Source of the DNA: Antribacter soli
GTDB taxonomy: Bacteria; Actinomycetota; Actinomycetes; Actinomycetales; Cellulomonadaceae
Length of the DNA: 33,231 bases
Direction of reading: 5' to 3'
Assembly: GCF_021568775.1 (NCBI RefSeq)
Contig: NZ_JAKGSG010000008.1
Coordinates: 1-33,231 of the forward strand
Both the position numbers and the translations under genes were made by a program. Below, piece after piece: positions 1-7,812 of this stretch. How positions within the stretch are numbered: position 1 is the stretch's first letter; every line of letters begins with the position of its first letter. Below the pieces are notes generated by a model, which worked only from the letters and a program-made list of their open reading frames with translations, was not told the origin of the DNA and did not search any database.

Positions 1-84
<84 letters not shown>

Positions 85-135
85 ACAACCCAACACACGC
101 GAGATGTCGCCGCATGCAGCCCAGCCGGGGCACAC

Positions 136-171
136 AGAAGGCCCCGCCCGGTCTCCCGGGCGGGGCCTTCT
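136..171 (-). terminator. Terminator of ssrA
   Basis: Positions 136-151 and 156-171 form a perfect 16-bp stem (AGAAGGCCCCGCCCGG arm) closed by a 4-nt loop. It begins 8 nt beyond the 3' end of the tmRNA gene on the minus strand. There is no long T run on the exit side, which is common for high-GC intrinsic terminators. Confidence 0.85.
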
Positions 172-179
172 GACAGGGG

Positions 180-544
180 TGGAGCTGCGGGGAATCGAAC
201 CCCGGTCCGGTAGCGCTTTTCCAGGACTTCTCCGGGCGCAGTCTGCTAGGAGATTTCTCGGCCCCCGCGCTCGCACAGACACTTCGCGGACGGGCCCAGT
301 CACCTTGAGTCCCCGCAGCCCCGGTGACGAAGACTGCGAGCAGTGGCTCTCTAGATGACGCCGGCTACCAGGGCGAGAGCATCCCTGGGCCGACGGACTT
401 CGAATCCTCGCTCAGGCGGCGAGTGCGAAGTCGTTGCGCGTGTTATCGGCAACTATTGGTTTACAGACATCGTTTGCGAGATAAGTCTGCATCCTCGGCC
501 CGCTTCTCCTCGAAGCACGACCACCGTCGAAACCGATCAGCCCC
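180..544 (-). ncRNA. ssrA: tmRNA (transfer-messenger RNA)
   Basis: This gene encodes the tRNA-mRNA hybrid that rescues stalled ribosomes by trans-translation together with SmpB. On the minus strand the 5' end GGGGCTG (544-538) pairs with CAGCTCC (187-181) to form the acceptor stem, with one G-U pair and discriminator A at 180. The T arm GGGGTTCGATTCCCC lies just before the 3' end. The messenger part reads GCC at 450 to TGA at 412 and gives the degradation tag ADNTRNDFALAA, ending in the canonical ALAA. The following genomic bases are CCC, so the terminal CCA does not look encoded and would be added by CCA transferase. The gene lies downstream of smpB on the same strand and ends in a strong hairpin terminator. 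I found no convincing promoter directly before 544, so the mature 5' end may be processed from a longer transcript. Confidence 0.96.
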
Positions 545-673
545 ATGTTGTGTTGTCAATCCTCACCAGAACGCGAACGCCCGGCGAAGCACCATCGTAG
601 TAGGTCAACCGGCCCGACCGCCACGATATTTCCGTCACACGCACCGGCCCGGGCGACGGGCAGGACGTGCCGG

Positions 674-1150
674 TCAGCGCAGCAGCTCCTTCGAGCGGAT
701 CGCCCGCTGGGCCTCCCGCTTGTCCTGCTGCTCGCGCAGGGTCTGACGCTTGTCGTACTCCTTCTTGCCTCGCGCGAGCGCGATCTCGACCTTCGCGTGC
801 CCGTCGAGGAAGTACAGCGACAGCGGGATCAGGGTGTGCCCCTTCTCCCTCGACTTGTGCTCCAGCCGGAGGATCTCCTCACGGTGCAGCAGGAGCTTGC
901 GCCGACGCCGGGGGGCGTGGTTGTTCCACGTGCCCTGGAAGTACTCGGGGATGTGCACGTTCTCGAGCCACGCCTCACCACGGTCGATGCTGGCGTACCC
1001 GTCGATCAGGGAGGCACGCCCCATCCGCAGGGCCTTGACCTCCGTGCCGGACAGGACGATCCCGGCCTCGAACACGTCCTCGATGACGTAGTCGTGACGT
1101 GCCTTCTTGTTGTTCGCCACGATCTTGCGAGGATCGTCCTTCTTGGCCAT
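674..1150 (-). CDS. smpB: SsrA-binding protein SmpB
   Basis: SmpB binds tmRNA and delivers it to the empty decoding site of a stalled ribosome. The 158-residue protein has the expected family length. It begins with the conserved NNKKARHDY segment (about residues 13-21), carries the GTEVKALR motif at 35-42 and ends in the basic tail that enters the mRNA channel ([10 protein letters not shown]). The ATG at 1150 is preceded by GGAGGGAG 4 nt upstream, a strong ribosome binding site, so this gene is probably read from a leadered transcript. Its partner ssrA starts 129 bp downstream on the same strand, the usual actinobacterial order. Confidence 0.97.
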   Translation of the reverse strand: MAKKDDPRKIVANNKKARHDYVIEDVFEAGIVLSGTEVKALRMGRASLIDGYASIDRGEAWLENVHIPEYFQGTWNNHAPRRRRKLLLHREEILRLEHKSREKGHTLIPLSLYFLDGHAKVEIALARGKKEYDKRQTLREQQDKREAQRAIRSKELLR

Positions 1151-1228
1151 GGTCTCCCTCCGGGGGTGTGGGGCTGCGTCGCACAGGGTGCGGGAAACAG
1201 CGTCGTCGTGCCCGGTGCCGGGCCGACC

Positions 1229-1746
1229 TCAAAGCATACGCCCGCTGCTGTCGCGGACCAGAGAATTTGCCACCGTGCCCGCCTCCGTCGTGGAGGTGAC
1301 CAGCCCGCCGTCGGGCCGGACGGCGAGCGCCCACGCCGCACCCTGGTGCACCGCCCACTCCACGCCGGGTTCCCCGAGCGCGAACGCGGCCGTCGCCAGC
1401 ACGTCGGCGGTGACCAGGTCGGCCGCGACGACCGTGAGGGCCGTGAGGCCTGCGGCCGGGCGTCCCGTGCGCCCGTCCCAGAGGTGCCGGCCGCGCTCGC
1501 TCGTGCCGGACGTGGCGACGGCGCCGTCGGACACGTGGACGACGGCGACGACGTCCTCGGGTCGACGGGATGGCGCACCGCGACCGCCCACGGCCGCCCG
1601 GGCTCCGGACCCCCGTGCAGGGCGACGTCGCCGCCGACGTTGAGGCACAGGTCGGGCACGCCCCGGGAGGTCACGATCTCCGCGGCCCGCTGGGCGGCCC
1701 ACCCCTTGACGATGCCGTCCGTGTCGGGGAGCCCGTCCCGCGCCAT
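1229..1746 (-). pseudogene. apbE remnant (FAD:protein FMN transferase), frameshifted and 5'-truncated
   Basis: Two reading frames together spell the C-terminal two thirds of an ApbE-type flavin transferase, which attaches FMN to threonines of exported redox proteins. The first frame (from 1746) contains DGIVKGWAAQRAAE and NVGGDVALHGGP. The second frame, ending at 1229, contains VATSGTSERGRHLWDGRTG, the substrate/metal motif of the family, and a normal C-terminus. The frames meet near 1555-1565, where adding one base in the GACCCGAGG run would restore continuity. The N-terminal ~100 residues expected in this family are absent: only about 10 residues precede the DGIVKGWA motif, and the M23 gene stops 90 bp upstream. 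A sequencing error could explain the frameshift but not the missing N-terminus. It lies in the ftsEX-smpB cluster, where it is not usually found, so it may be an old insertion. Confidence 0.75.
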
Positions 1747-1835
1747 CGCGCGCTCATGACAGCATCCCCGCGGCGACCTGGGCGGCTGACGCGACTCATG
1801 GCCCCCGAGGGTAGCCGGGTGAAAACGGACTGCGG

Positions 1836-3140
1836 CTACGGCAACCAGCCCATGGGATCGACGGTGCCGCCGTCGACGTAGACCTCGAAGTGGAGGTGGC
1901 ACGCGGTCGAGGTGCCCGAGGTGCCCGAGTAGCCCACGACCTGGCCGCGCGAGACCTGCTGGCCGGACGACACCGCGAACGCCGAGAGGTGGTTGTAGCT
2001 GCTCATGACGCTGCGCCCGCCGGCGTACCCGTGGTTCACGAGCACCTGGTTGCCGAGACCCGGCAGGGTCCGGGCGTAGAGGACGGTCCCGCTCTGGGCG
2101 GCGAGGATCGGGGTGCCGCAGTACGCCCGGAAGTCGGTGCCTGCGTGCAGGCGCCGGTACCCGAGGACCGGGTGGACCCGCATGCCGTAGGTCGAGGTGA
2201 CCACGGGGTCCGCCGTCGGCCAGCCGAGGAAGGCGCCCGGCGCCGGTGCTCCGCCACCCCCGGCCTCCGCCCTACGACGCTCCTCCTCCAGGCGACGGTC
2301 CCGCTCGGTCTGCTCCGCGATGATCTTCTTGAGGTCCTCCTCGATCGCCGCTCCCTCGGCCGCGTTCGCGTCGAGCTCTTCGATCGCGGCCTGCTTGCGG
2401 GCCTCGATCGTGGCGTTGAGCTGCTTCTGCTGCTCGATGAGCGCTTCGATCTCGGCCTTGCGGGCCTCCGCCGCCTCCTTGGCGGCCTCCTTCGCGACGA
2501 CGTTCTCGTCGGCGAGGCGCTTGAGCTCGGTGATCGTCTCCCGGATCGCGCCCAGGCGTGCCTGCAGGTTGCGCGCGATCGCCTCCTGGGCCTGCAGCTC
2601 GGCGAGGGTCCGCGACTGGCTGCGGGCAGCCGACGACGACGCGGCGTACCCGTCGATGAACTCCTCGGTGCTCTGCGCCCCGGTCACCAGGCCGAGCGCG
2701 CTCGTGTCGTCCGTGCCGCGGAACTCCTCGCGCGCCATCTGGGCGATGTCCGCGCGCGCCTCCTCGACCTTCCCGGCGCCCTCCTGGATCTGCCGGGCGA
2801 CCTGCGCCTCCTCGAGCTGGGCGTCGGACAGGCGCTGCGCCAGGATCGCCGCCTCGCGCTCCGCGCGCTCCAGCTCTGCCTCCGCGGCGGCGAGCTCTGC
2901 CTCCGCGACGGGCAGGCGCGCCTCGACGGTGTTGAGGTCGAGCACGGCCCGCGCCAGCTCGGCGTCGGTGTGCTCCAGCTCGGACTCGAGCTGTTCGCGC
3001 TCGTCCTGCATGGCGCGCTGCTGCGCCTCGGCCGCGGCTCGGCGGTCGTCGATGTCGTCCGCGCCGGCCGTCGTCGTACCGGTCAGGACGAGCGCCGCCG
3101 TGACGATCACGGCGGCGGCGCGTCGGGCAGTCCTCATCAT
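1836..3140 (-). CDS. Secreted coiled-coil M23 family murein peptidase (EnvC/PcsB-like FtsEX partner)
   Basis: A secreted peptidoglycan hydrolase or hydrolase activator. Residues 1-27 form a signal peptide ending near AGA. Residues ~28-295 are long charged heptad-rich coiled coil with many AEAE/REE stretches. A Gly/Pro hinge (~296-305) leads to an M23/LytM domain with zinc ligands H332, D336 (HAGTD) and H417, and catalytic-type histidines H384 and H415 (HLHFE), so the active site is intact. Coiled coil plus M23 is the architecture of EnvC in proteobacteria, and of functional analogues such as PcsB and RipC that work with FtsEX. The gene begins 22 nt after ftsX, which supports that role. The start has tandem ATG codons with GAGGTGG about 7 nt upstream of the first. 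Confidence 0.9.
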   Translation of the reverse strand: MMRTARRAAAVIVTAALVLTGTTTAGADDIDDRRAAAEAQQRAMQDEREQLESELEHTDAELARAVLDLNTVEARLPVAEAELAAAEAELERAEREAAILAQRLSDAQLEEAQVARQIQEGAGKVEEARADIAQMAREEFRGTDDTSALGLVTGAQSTEEFIDGYAASSSAARSQSRTLAELQAQEAIARNLQARLGAIRETITELKRLADENVVAKEAAKEAAEARKAEIEALIEQQKQLNATIEARKQAAIEELDANAAEGAAIEEDLKKIIAEQTERDRRLEEERRRAEAGGGGAPAPGAFLGWPTADPVVTSTYGMRVHPVLGYRRLHAGTDFRAYCGTPILAAQSGTVLYARTLPGLGNQVLVNHGYAGGRSVMSSYNHLSAFAVSSGQQVSRGQVVGYSGTSGTSTACHLHFEVYVDGGTVDPMGWLP

Positions 3141-3162
3141 GTGTCAGCCACCTCTGGGCTTG

Positions 3163-4074
3163 TCAGATACGGGTGTAGCGGTTGAGCGTGAAGAAGGATG
3201 CGATCGCCGCCAGGCCGACCGCGACCACCATGAGCAACGGGGCGATCGCGAGCACGTCCGCCTCGGAGACGTACGCCACCCAGCTCACCGACTGCTCGAG
3301 CCAGTCAGTGACCAGGAATCGCACCGCCAGCCAGAGGCCGCCCGAGGCGAGGACGGATCCCGCCACCGCGGCGAGCGCGCCCTCGAGCAGGAACGGGAGC
3401 TGGACGAACAGGTTGGACGCGCCGACCAGGCGCATGATCTCGGTCTCCTTGCGGCGCGAGACCGCCGAGAGCCGGATCGTCGTCGTAATCAGTAGCACTG
3501 CCGCCAGCAGCATGACGGCTGCGAGCCCCGCGGACAGCAGCGTGGCGCGGTTCAGCGCCAGGAACAGCGGGTCGAAGATGGCGCGCTGGTCCTCGACCAC
3601 CTCTACGCCGGCCCGCCCCGAGAGCACGTCGGAGACCACGCCGTACTGCCCGGGGTCCGCCAGCTTGAGGCGCAGCGACGCCTGCATGTCCTCAGCGGTG
3701 AGCTGCGTGCCCTGATAACCGTCCGGGTAGCGCTCCTCGAAGTCCGCGAACGCGTCCTCCTTGGACTCGACGTAGACCTGCTGCACCTCGCCGGACAGCT
3801 CCGTGCCGATGACGGCCTGCAGCGCCTCGATCTGCTCGTCCGTCGCCTCGCCCGCGGCGCACGTCGGTGCCAGCGAGCTCGTCGGGCACAGGAAGACCGA
3901 GACCTCGACCAGGTCGTACCAGTCGTCCTTGAGCTTGCCGATCTGGGCCTGGAGCAGGGCCGCCGACCCGACGAACGTCAGGGACACGAAGGTCACCAGC
4001 ACCACGGCCACCACCATCGTGGTGTTGCGTCGCAGGCCGGAGACGACCTCGCTCACGACGAACTGGAGCCGCAC
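3163..4074 (-). CDS. ftsX: Cell division ABC-like permease FtsX
   Basis: FtsX is the membrane subunit of the FtsEX complex, which transmits ATP hydrolysis to periplasmic wall hydrolases at the septum. The 303 residues show the family plan: an N-terminal transmembrane helix (about 20-42), a ~115-residue extracellular loop containing two cysteines (C63 and C73, likely a disulfide), then three more helices near 175-200, 225-255 and 275-295. The start is GTG at 4074, two bases after the ftsE stop, indicating translational coupling. It is 22 nt ahead of the M23 peptidase gene, its probable output enzyme. Confidence 0.95.
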   Translation of the reverse strand: MRLQFVVSEVVSGLRRNTTMVVAVVLVTFVSLTFVGSAALLQAQIGKLKDDWYDLVEVSVFLCPTSSLAPTCAAGEATDEQIEALQAVIGTELSGEVQQVYVESKEDAFADFEERYPDGYQGTQLTAEDMQASLRLKLADPGQYGVVSDVLSGRAGVEVVEDQRAIFDPLFLALNRATLLSAGLAAVMLLAAVLLITTTIRLSAVSRRKETEIMRLVGASNLFVQLPFLLEGALAAVAGSVLASGGLWLAVRFLVTDWLEQSVSWVAYVSEADVLAIAPLLMVVAVGLAAIASFFTLNRYTRI

Positions 4075-4076
4075 GG

Positions 4077-4943
4077 TCAGGCCTCCCCGAAGGCGGGGCC
4101 GGCCGGCCGGCGCTCCAGCGGCTGACGGTCCGCCAGCGGCTGACGGTCCGGCAGCAGCCGGCGCTCCGGCTGCGGCACGAGCCGGGCGGGCACGACACGC
4201 GTACCAGAGCCGGGTGCGTCGAGGACGGGCGAGCGGCCGACGTCGGGCAGGATGCGCTCACGCTCCCCGTAGACGCCGCGCGCTTCGTCGCGGACGATCT
4301 CCCCCGTGCGCAGCTCGACGACGCGCCGGCGCATCTCGTTGACGATCTCGTCGTCGTGCGTAGCCATGACCACGGTGGTACCCGTGCGGTTGATGCGGTC
4401 CAGGAGTCGCATGATGCCGAGCGACGTCGTGGGATCGAGGTTGCCGGTGGGCTCGTCCGCAAGCAGGATCTGCGGCCGGTTGACGATGGCGCGCGCGATC
4501 GCCGCGCGCTGCTGCTCGCCGCCGGACAGCTCGGTGGGCATGCGCTTCTCCTTGCCGTTCAGGCCCACCATCTCCAGCACCTCCGGGACCGTGTCCCGGA
4601 TCACGTGCCGCGGCTTGCCGATCACCTGCAGCGCGAACGCCACGTTCTCGTACACCGTCTTGTTCTGGAGCAGCCGGAAGTCCTGGAACACCACCCCGAG
4701 CTGGCGGCGCAGCGACGGCACGCGCCAGGCGGAGAGGTTCGCCACGTCCCGCCCGGCCACGTACACGTGGCCGCGGCTCGGGCGCTGCTCGCGCAGGACG
4801 AGGCTGAGGAACGTCGACTTCCCGGAGCCCGACGCGCCCACGAGGAAGACGAACTCCCCGCGCTCGACGTCTACCGACACGTCGTCGAGGGCCGGGCGCG
4901 CGCCGCGCGCATAGACCTTTGACACGTTCTGGAACCGGATCAC
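4077..4943 (-). CDS. ftsE: Cell division ATP-binding protein FtsE
   Basis: The ATPase of FtsEX. All ABC motifs are intact: Walker [10 protein letters not shown] (36-44), signature LSGGE (139-143), Walker B ILLADE (159-164) and the H-loop histidine H196. The first ~228 residues are a complete FtsE. Residues ~229-288 are an extra Pro/Arg-rich tail that contains two near-identical DRQPL units, caused by an 18-bp duplication at 4116-4151. The GTG start at 4943 is separated by 6 nt from a TAGTCT -10 box, so the mRNA is probably leaderless. The tail has no recognisable domain. Similar disordered extensions occur in actinobacterial FtsE proteins. Confidence 0.96.
   Translation of the reverse strand: MIRFQNVSKVYARGARPALDDVSVDVERGEFVFLVGASGSGKSTFLSLVLREQRPSRGHVYVAGRDVANLSAWRVPSLRRQLGVVFQDFRLLQNKTVYENVAFALQVIGKPRHVIRDTVPEVLEMVGLNGKEKRMPTELSGGEQQRAAIARAIVNRPQILLADEPTGNLDPTTSLGIMRLLDRINRTGTTVVMATHDDEIVNEMRRRVVELRTGEIVRDEARGVYGERERILPDVGRSPVLDAPGSGTRVVPARLVPQPERRLLPDRQPLADRQPLERRPAGPAFGEA
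4116..4151. repeat. 18-bp tandem duplication in the ftsE tail
   Basis: Two copies (4116-4133 and 4134-4151) of an 18-bp unit beginning CAGCGGCTGACGGTCC differ only at the last base. They encode a repeated DRQPLA-type hexapeptide in the non-conserved C-terminus of FtsE. The length is a multiple of three, so the frame is kept. Confidence 0.85.
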
Positions 4944-4949
4944 GCGCCG

Positions 4950-4955
4950 AGACTA
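4950..4955 (-). promoter_or_regulatory. -10 box of ftsE (leaderless)
   Basis: TAGTCT on the minus strand, with 6 nt (4944-4949) before the GTG at 4943. Transcription would begin at or within a base of the start codon. No ribosome binding site is present. Confidence 0.7.
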
Positions 4956-5018
4956 GGCACGCGACGATTCAAGCGCTCCGGCGGACACGCCGTGAGGGCG
5001 GAGTGTCGGAAATGCCCC

Positions 5019-5044
5019 TAAAACCGCGGAGATAGGCCGTTTTA
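5019..5044 (-). terminator. Possible terminator after prfB
   Basis: TAAAACCGC (5019-5027) and GCCGTTTTA (5036-5044) form a 9-bp inverted repeat with one mismatch and an 8-nt loop, overlapping the prfB stop codon TAA (5044-5042). It could weakly separate prfB from ftsE, which has its own promoter. Confidence 0.4.
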
Positions 5045-6151
5045 CGCCGTGCCGCCCGAGCGGCGCCAGCGGACCCCGGCCTCGATGAAGTCGTCGATCG
5101 CGCCGTCGAAGACCGCGGCCGGGTTGCCCGACTCGTGCTCCGTGCGCAGGTCCTTGACCATCTGGTACGGCTGCAGCACGTAGGACCGCATCTGGTCGCC
5201 CCACGACGCCTTGATGTCGCCGGCCATCTCCTTCTTCTTCGCCGCCTCCTCCGTCTGGCGCACCAGCAGCAGGCGGGACTGGAGCACGCGGAGCGCCGCA
5301 GCGCGGTTCTGGATCTGCGACTTCTCGTTCTGCATCGACACGACGATGCCCGTCGGGATGTGCGTCATGCGCACCGCCGAGTCGGTCGTGTTCACGGACT
5401 GCCCGCCCGGGCCGGACGAGCGGAACACGTCCACCTTGATCTCCGACTCCGGGATCTCGATGGAGTCCGTCTGCTCGATCAGCGGGATCACCTCGACCGC
5501 GGCGAACGACGTCTGGCGGCGGCCCTGGTTGTCGAACGGCGAGATGCGCACCAGGCGGTGCGTGCCCGCCTCCACCGAGAGGTTACCGAACGCATAGGGC
5601 GCGTTCACCTCGAACGTGGCGGACTTCAGGCCCGCCTCCTCCGCGTACGACGTGTCCATGACCTTCGTCGGGTAGCCGTGGCGCTCCGCCCAGCGCAGAT
5701 ACATGCGCATCAGCATCTCCGCGAAGTCGGCGGCGTCCACGCCGCCCGCGCCGGAGCGGATGGTCACGACCGCCTCGCGAGCGTCGTACTCGCCGCTCAG
5801 CAGCGTGCGGATCTCGAGGGCGTCGAGGTCCTTGCGGATGCCCACGAGCTCGGCCTCTGCCTCTGCCAGCGTGTCGGCGTCGTCCATCTCCTCAGCCATC
5901 TCGACGAGCGTCTCGAGATCGTCGATGCGCGCGCCCAGCTTCGCCACGCGGTCCAGCTCACCCTGCGTGACCGACAGCGCGGACGTCACCTTCTGGGCCG
6001 CCTCCGGGTCGTCCCACAGGTTCGGCACGGACGCCTGCTCCGAGAGGACGGCGATCTTGGCGCGCAACGCCGTCGGGTCGCTCACGGCCTCGATGGACTC
6101 GAGGGTCGAGCGGAGCGCCTTGATCTCGGCGGGGAAGTCGATGGTTGCCAC
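5042..6151 (-). CDS. prfB: Peptide chain release factor 2
   Basis: RF2 recognises UGA and UAA and triggers release of the finished protein. The codon-recognition tripeptide SPF (204-206) separates it from RF1 (PxT), and the catalytic GGQ is at 249-251 in [17 protein letters not shown]. The 369 residues are the normal length. The reading frame is continuous from GTG 6151, so the autoregulatory +1 frameshift found in E. coli prfB is absent, as in many actinobacteria. A TAACCT -10 box ends 8 nt before the GTG with no ribosome binding site, which suggests a leaderless mRNA. The gene precedes ftsE with a 98-nt gap. Confidence 0.97.
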   Translation of the reverse strand: MATIDFPAEIKALRSTLESIEAVSDPTALRAKIAVLSEQASVPNLWDDPEAAQKVTSALSVTQGELDRVAKLGARIDDLETLVEMAEEMDDADTLAEAEAELVGIRKDLDALEIRTLLSGEYDAREAVVTIRSGAGGVDAADFAEMLMRMYLRWAERHGYPTKVMDTSYAEEAGLKSATFEVNAPYAFGNLSVEAGTHRLVRISPFDNQGRRQTSFAAVEVIPLIEQTDSIEIPESEIKVDVFRSSGPGGQSVNTTDSAVRMTHIPTGIVVSMQNEKSQIQNRAAALRVLQSRLLLVRQTEEAAKKKEMAGDIKASWGDQMRSYVLQPYQMVKDLRTEHESGNPAAVFDGAIDDFIEAGVRWRRSGGTA

Positions 6152-6159
6152 AAGGATCT

Positions 6160-6165
6160 AGGTTA
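6160..6165 (-). promoter_or_regulatory. -10 box of prfB (leaderless)
   Basis: TAACCT on the minus strand, 8 nt before the GTG start at 6151. No Shine-Dalgarno sequence lies between. This fits the leaderless pattern of other genes in the window. Confidence 0.55.
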
Positions 6166-6231
6166 CCCGCCCGGGCACATCCGGCCCGCCTCGCCTGGCC
6201 GACGGCGGATCGCCCGGTGCACCGTGCGGCC

Positions 6232-6681
6232 TCACCACGCCCGGGCCGTGGCCGTCGCCGACACCGGGACGCCACCGCCGAACCGGTCCGTGAACCAGCC
6301 GACCAGCGGCGGGCGGGAGACCGCGGCGAGGGTCACGCGGGCCGAGCGGCCGTCGGGCGAGCCCGCCTCGACGACGGTCAGCCCGTCAGGTGCTGCGACG
6401 CGGTGGCCGTCCAGGTACGCGCCGACGGCGTCGCGTACGCCCGCGTCCGTCAGCGACAGGACGGCCCCCTCCTCCGGGGGCGCGCCGGGGCCGTCGTAGA
6501 AGGTCTCGGGCGCGACCGCGTGGGCGGCGTCCGCGGCGAGCAGGTCGGCGAGGTCGTGCACGCGCTTGCGGTCCAGGTGCACTGCCGTCGCCGACGCGAC
6601 CACCGCGACGAGCATGAGCGCGAACGCCGTGAAGGCGGCGGTCAGCAGGAGGATTCGGCCGTCCTCCCGGCCCGCGCTCAC
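6232..6681 (-). CDS. TadG/RcpC-like membrane-anchored pilus protein, last gene of Tad operon
   Basis: A 149-residue protein with an N-terminal hydrophobic helix (RILLLTAAFTAFALMLVAVV, about residues 8-27) and a small extracytoplasmic domain. It resembles the Rv3654c/TadG-like 'helicase/secretion neighbourhood' proteins that close actinobacterial Tad operons. Its exact role is unknown; a minor pilin or assembly factor is the family inference. The GTG start at 6681 overlaps the preceding gene's TGA by 4 nt (GTGA), and longer in-frame readings upstream are shadows of tadE. The stop is ~80 bp from prfB's promoter. Confidence 0.75.
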   Translation of the reverse strand: MSAGREDGRILLLTAAFTAFALMLVAVVASATAVHLDRKRVHDLADLLAADAAHAVAPETFYDGPGAPPEEGAVLSLTDAGVRDAVGAYLDGHRVAAPDGLTVVEAGSPDGRSARVTLAAVSRPPLVGWFTDRFGGGVPVSATATARAW

Positions 6682-7151
6682 GGCCGCGCCCGGGCGTAGC
6701 GGTCCACCGTCGCGACGTGCGTGGCCTCGACCGGAACGCTCAGCGGGACCCAGCCGCGCGCGGCCGGCGGGACGAACGGGAGCGGCACCTCGACCCGGAC
6801 AGCGGCGCCCACCTCTCCGCCCGGCGTGAGGCACGGCCGCAGGGAGCACTCGACGGTGAGGCGGGCAGCGGTCGGCGCCAGGCCCTGATCCGTGAGCGCG
6901 AGGCGCACGGCGGCGTCGGCCCGCTCGGCGCCGCCGGCCGACGACTCCGCCGTGACGACCGCGCGGACCGCCTCGCGGGCCGCCGTCTCGGCGGCGAACG
7001 TGGCTGCCTGCACCTGGCCCACCGTGACCACGAGATAGACGAGCGGCACGAGCAGCACGAGTGCGACGCCGAGGAACTCGACGGCCGCGCTGCCGCGCTC
7101 GGGGCCGCCCTGCGGTGCCTCGGTTGCTCGCGAGGCGGTTGCCGGCGTCAC
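6678..7151 (-). CDS. TadE-like pseudopilin (second copy)
   Basis: 157 residues with the TadE signature: a short hydrophilic leader, GSAAVEFLG with the conserved +5-type glutamate, then one hydrophobic helix (ALVLLVPLVYLVVTVGQV), then a compact domain holding two cysteines (SLRPCL region) that could form a disulfide. TadE proteins are minor pseudopilins cleaved by a prepilin peptidase and needed for Flp pilus assembly. The GTG start at 7151 shares GTGA with the stop of the upstream tadE gene. The overlap on both sides implies coupled translation. Confidence 0.85.
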   Translation of the reverse strand: MTPATASRATEAPQGGPERGSAAVEFLGVALVLLVPLVYLVVTVGQVQAATFAAETAAREAVRAVVTAESSAGGAERADAAVRLALTDQGLAPTAARLTVECSLRPCLTPGGEVGAAVRVEVPLPFVPPAARGWVPLSVPVEATHVATVDRYARARP

Positions 7152-7525
7152 GGTTCCTCCAGCGCATGGCCGCGCACCGTGAGCGTGCCTGACGGTCCGA
7201 GCAGCCCCACCACGGGCAGCGGCGCCGTCACCTCGACCTCGACGACCGGCAGCCCGTCGACGACGGTGCGGCGCGCCGAGACGTGCTGCGCGTACGGCTC
7301 CGAGAGCGCGGCGCGCAGCAGCAGGCGGGTGCGCTCGGCGCCGTCGGCCAGGTCGCGGTCGGCTCGGGCGGCGACCCGGGCGCCCTCGGCCGCGGCGTCG
7401 ACCGCGAGCGCCCGGACGTGGACGGCCAGCGTGACCTGAACCACGCCGAGCAGCAGCGCCAGCACCAGCCCGGAGACGAGCACGAACTCCGCGACGGCGG
7501 AGCCGGCCTCGCGGTCGCGGCTCAC
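7148..7525 (-). CDS. TadE-like pseudopilin (first copy)
   Basis: 125 residues. VSRDREAGSAVAEFVLVSG is a TadE prepilin-type junction, followed by a single hydrophobic helix to about residue 36 and a small domain rich in beta-prone V/T residues. The start is placed at GTG 7525 because the preceding in-frame sequence has no pilin-like character and holds the tandem repeats at 7541-7612. It is the only gene in the cluster separated by more than a few bases (68 nt) from its upstream neighbour, so a second ribosome entry is needed here. Confidence 0.85.
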   Translation of the reverse strand: MSRDREAGSAVAEFVLVSGLVLALLLGVVQVTLAVHVRALAVDAAAEGARVAARADRDLADGAERTRLLLRAALSEPYAQHVSARRTVVDGLPVVEVEVTAPLPVVGLLGPSGTLTVRGHALEEP

Positions 7526-7540
7526 CGTCTGCCCGTGGTT

Positions 7541-7612
7541 CAGCCTTCGGCCACGGACCACCCTTGTCCCGCGGCCCGCCCTTGGCCTGTCACTCACCCT
7601 TGTCCCGTGACG
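7541..7612. repeat. Degenerate 18-bp tandem repeat, four units
   Basis: Three good units (7559-7576, 7577-7594, 7595-7612) start C(A/G)CCCTTG; the first and third share CACCCTTGTCCCG exactly. A weaker fourth unit is 7541-7558. They fill the gap between the small pilin-like gene and tadE, and the last unit encodes that protein's C-terminus and stop. Confidence 0.75.
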
Positions 7613-7812
7613 CTGGCGATCGCCTGCCGGAACGCGCCCTCGAGCAGCGGCCCGGCGACGGCCCACAGCGCGACCACCATTCCGGCCGTCATCAGCGTCA
7701 CCAGAACCCAGCCGGGCACGTCGCCGCGCTCGGGGTCGAGCGGGCTGACGTCCTGGTCTGCCGCGGCGTCGTGTTGCGGGTGCATCGCGATCCTCTCGTT
7801 CGGGGTCTTCAC
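7594..7812 (-). CDS. Small membrane protein, candidate Flp-type pilin of the Tad cluster
   Basis: A 72-residue product with a charged N-terminus and one hydrophobic helix (GWVLVTLMTAGMVVALWAVAGPL). Small proteins with GDVPGWVLVT cores sit between tadC and tadE in cellulomonad Tad clusters, the place where the Flp pilin is found, so it is the best candidate for the structural subunit. It lacks the classical G|xxxxEY Flp processing motif, so this role is inferred. GTG 7812 overlaps the tadC stop (GTGA). However ATG 7785 has GAGAGG about 6 nt upstream and would give 63 residues. Both starts are plausible. Confidence 0.7.
   Translation of the reverse strand: MKTPNERIAMHPQHDAAADQDVSPLDPERGDVPGWVLVTLMTAGMVVALWAVAGPLLEGAFRQAIASVTGQG

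Noticed and set aside
545-673. Promoter of ssrA
   Set aside because: TTGACA-like and TACGAT-like hexamers are present but not with usable spacing to 544, so none is annotated.
104-746. Plus-strand frames over the ssrA region
   Set aside because: They overlap the tmRNA and smpB genes on the opposite strand and have no family resemblance.
5042-6151. Programmed frameshift in prfB
   Set aside because: The frame is continuous from the GTG start through SPF and GGQ; no internal UGA with a slippery site is present.
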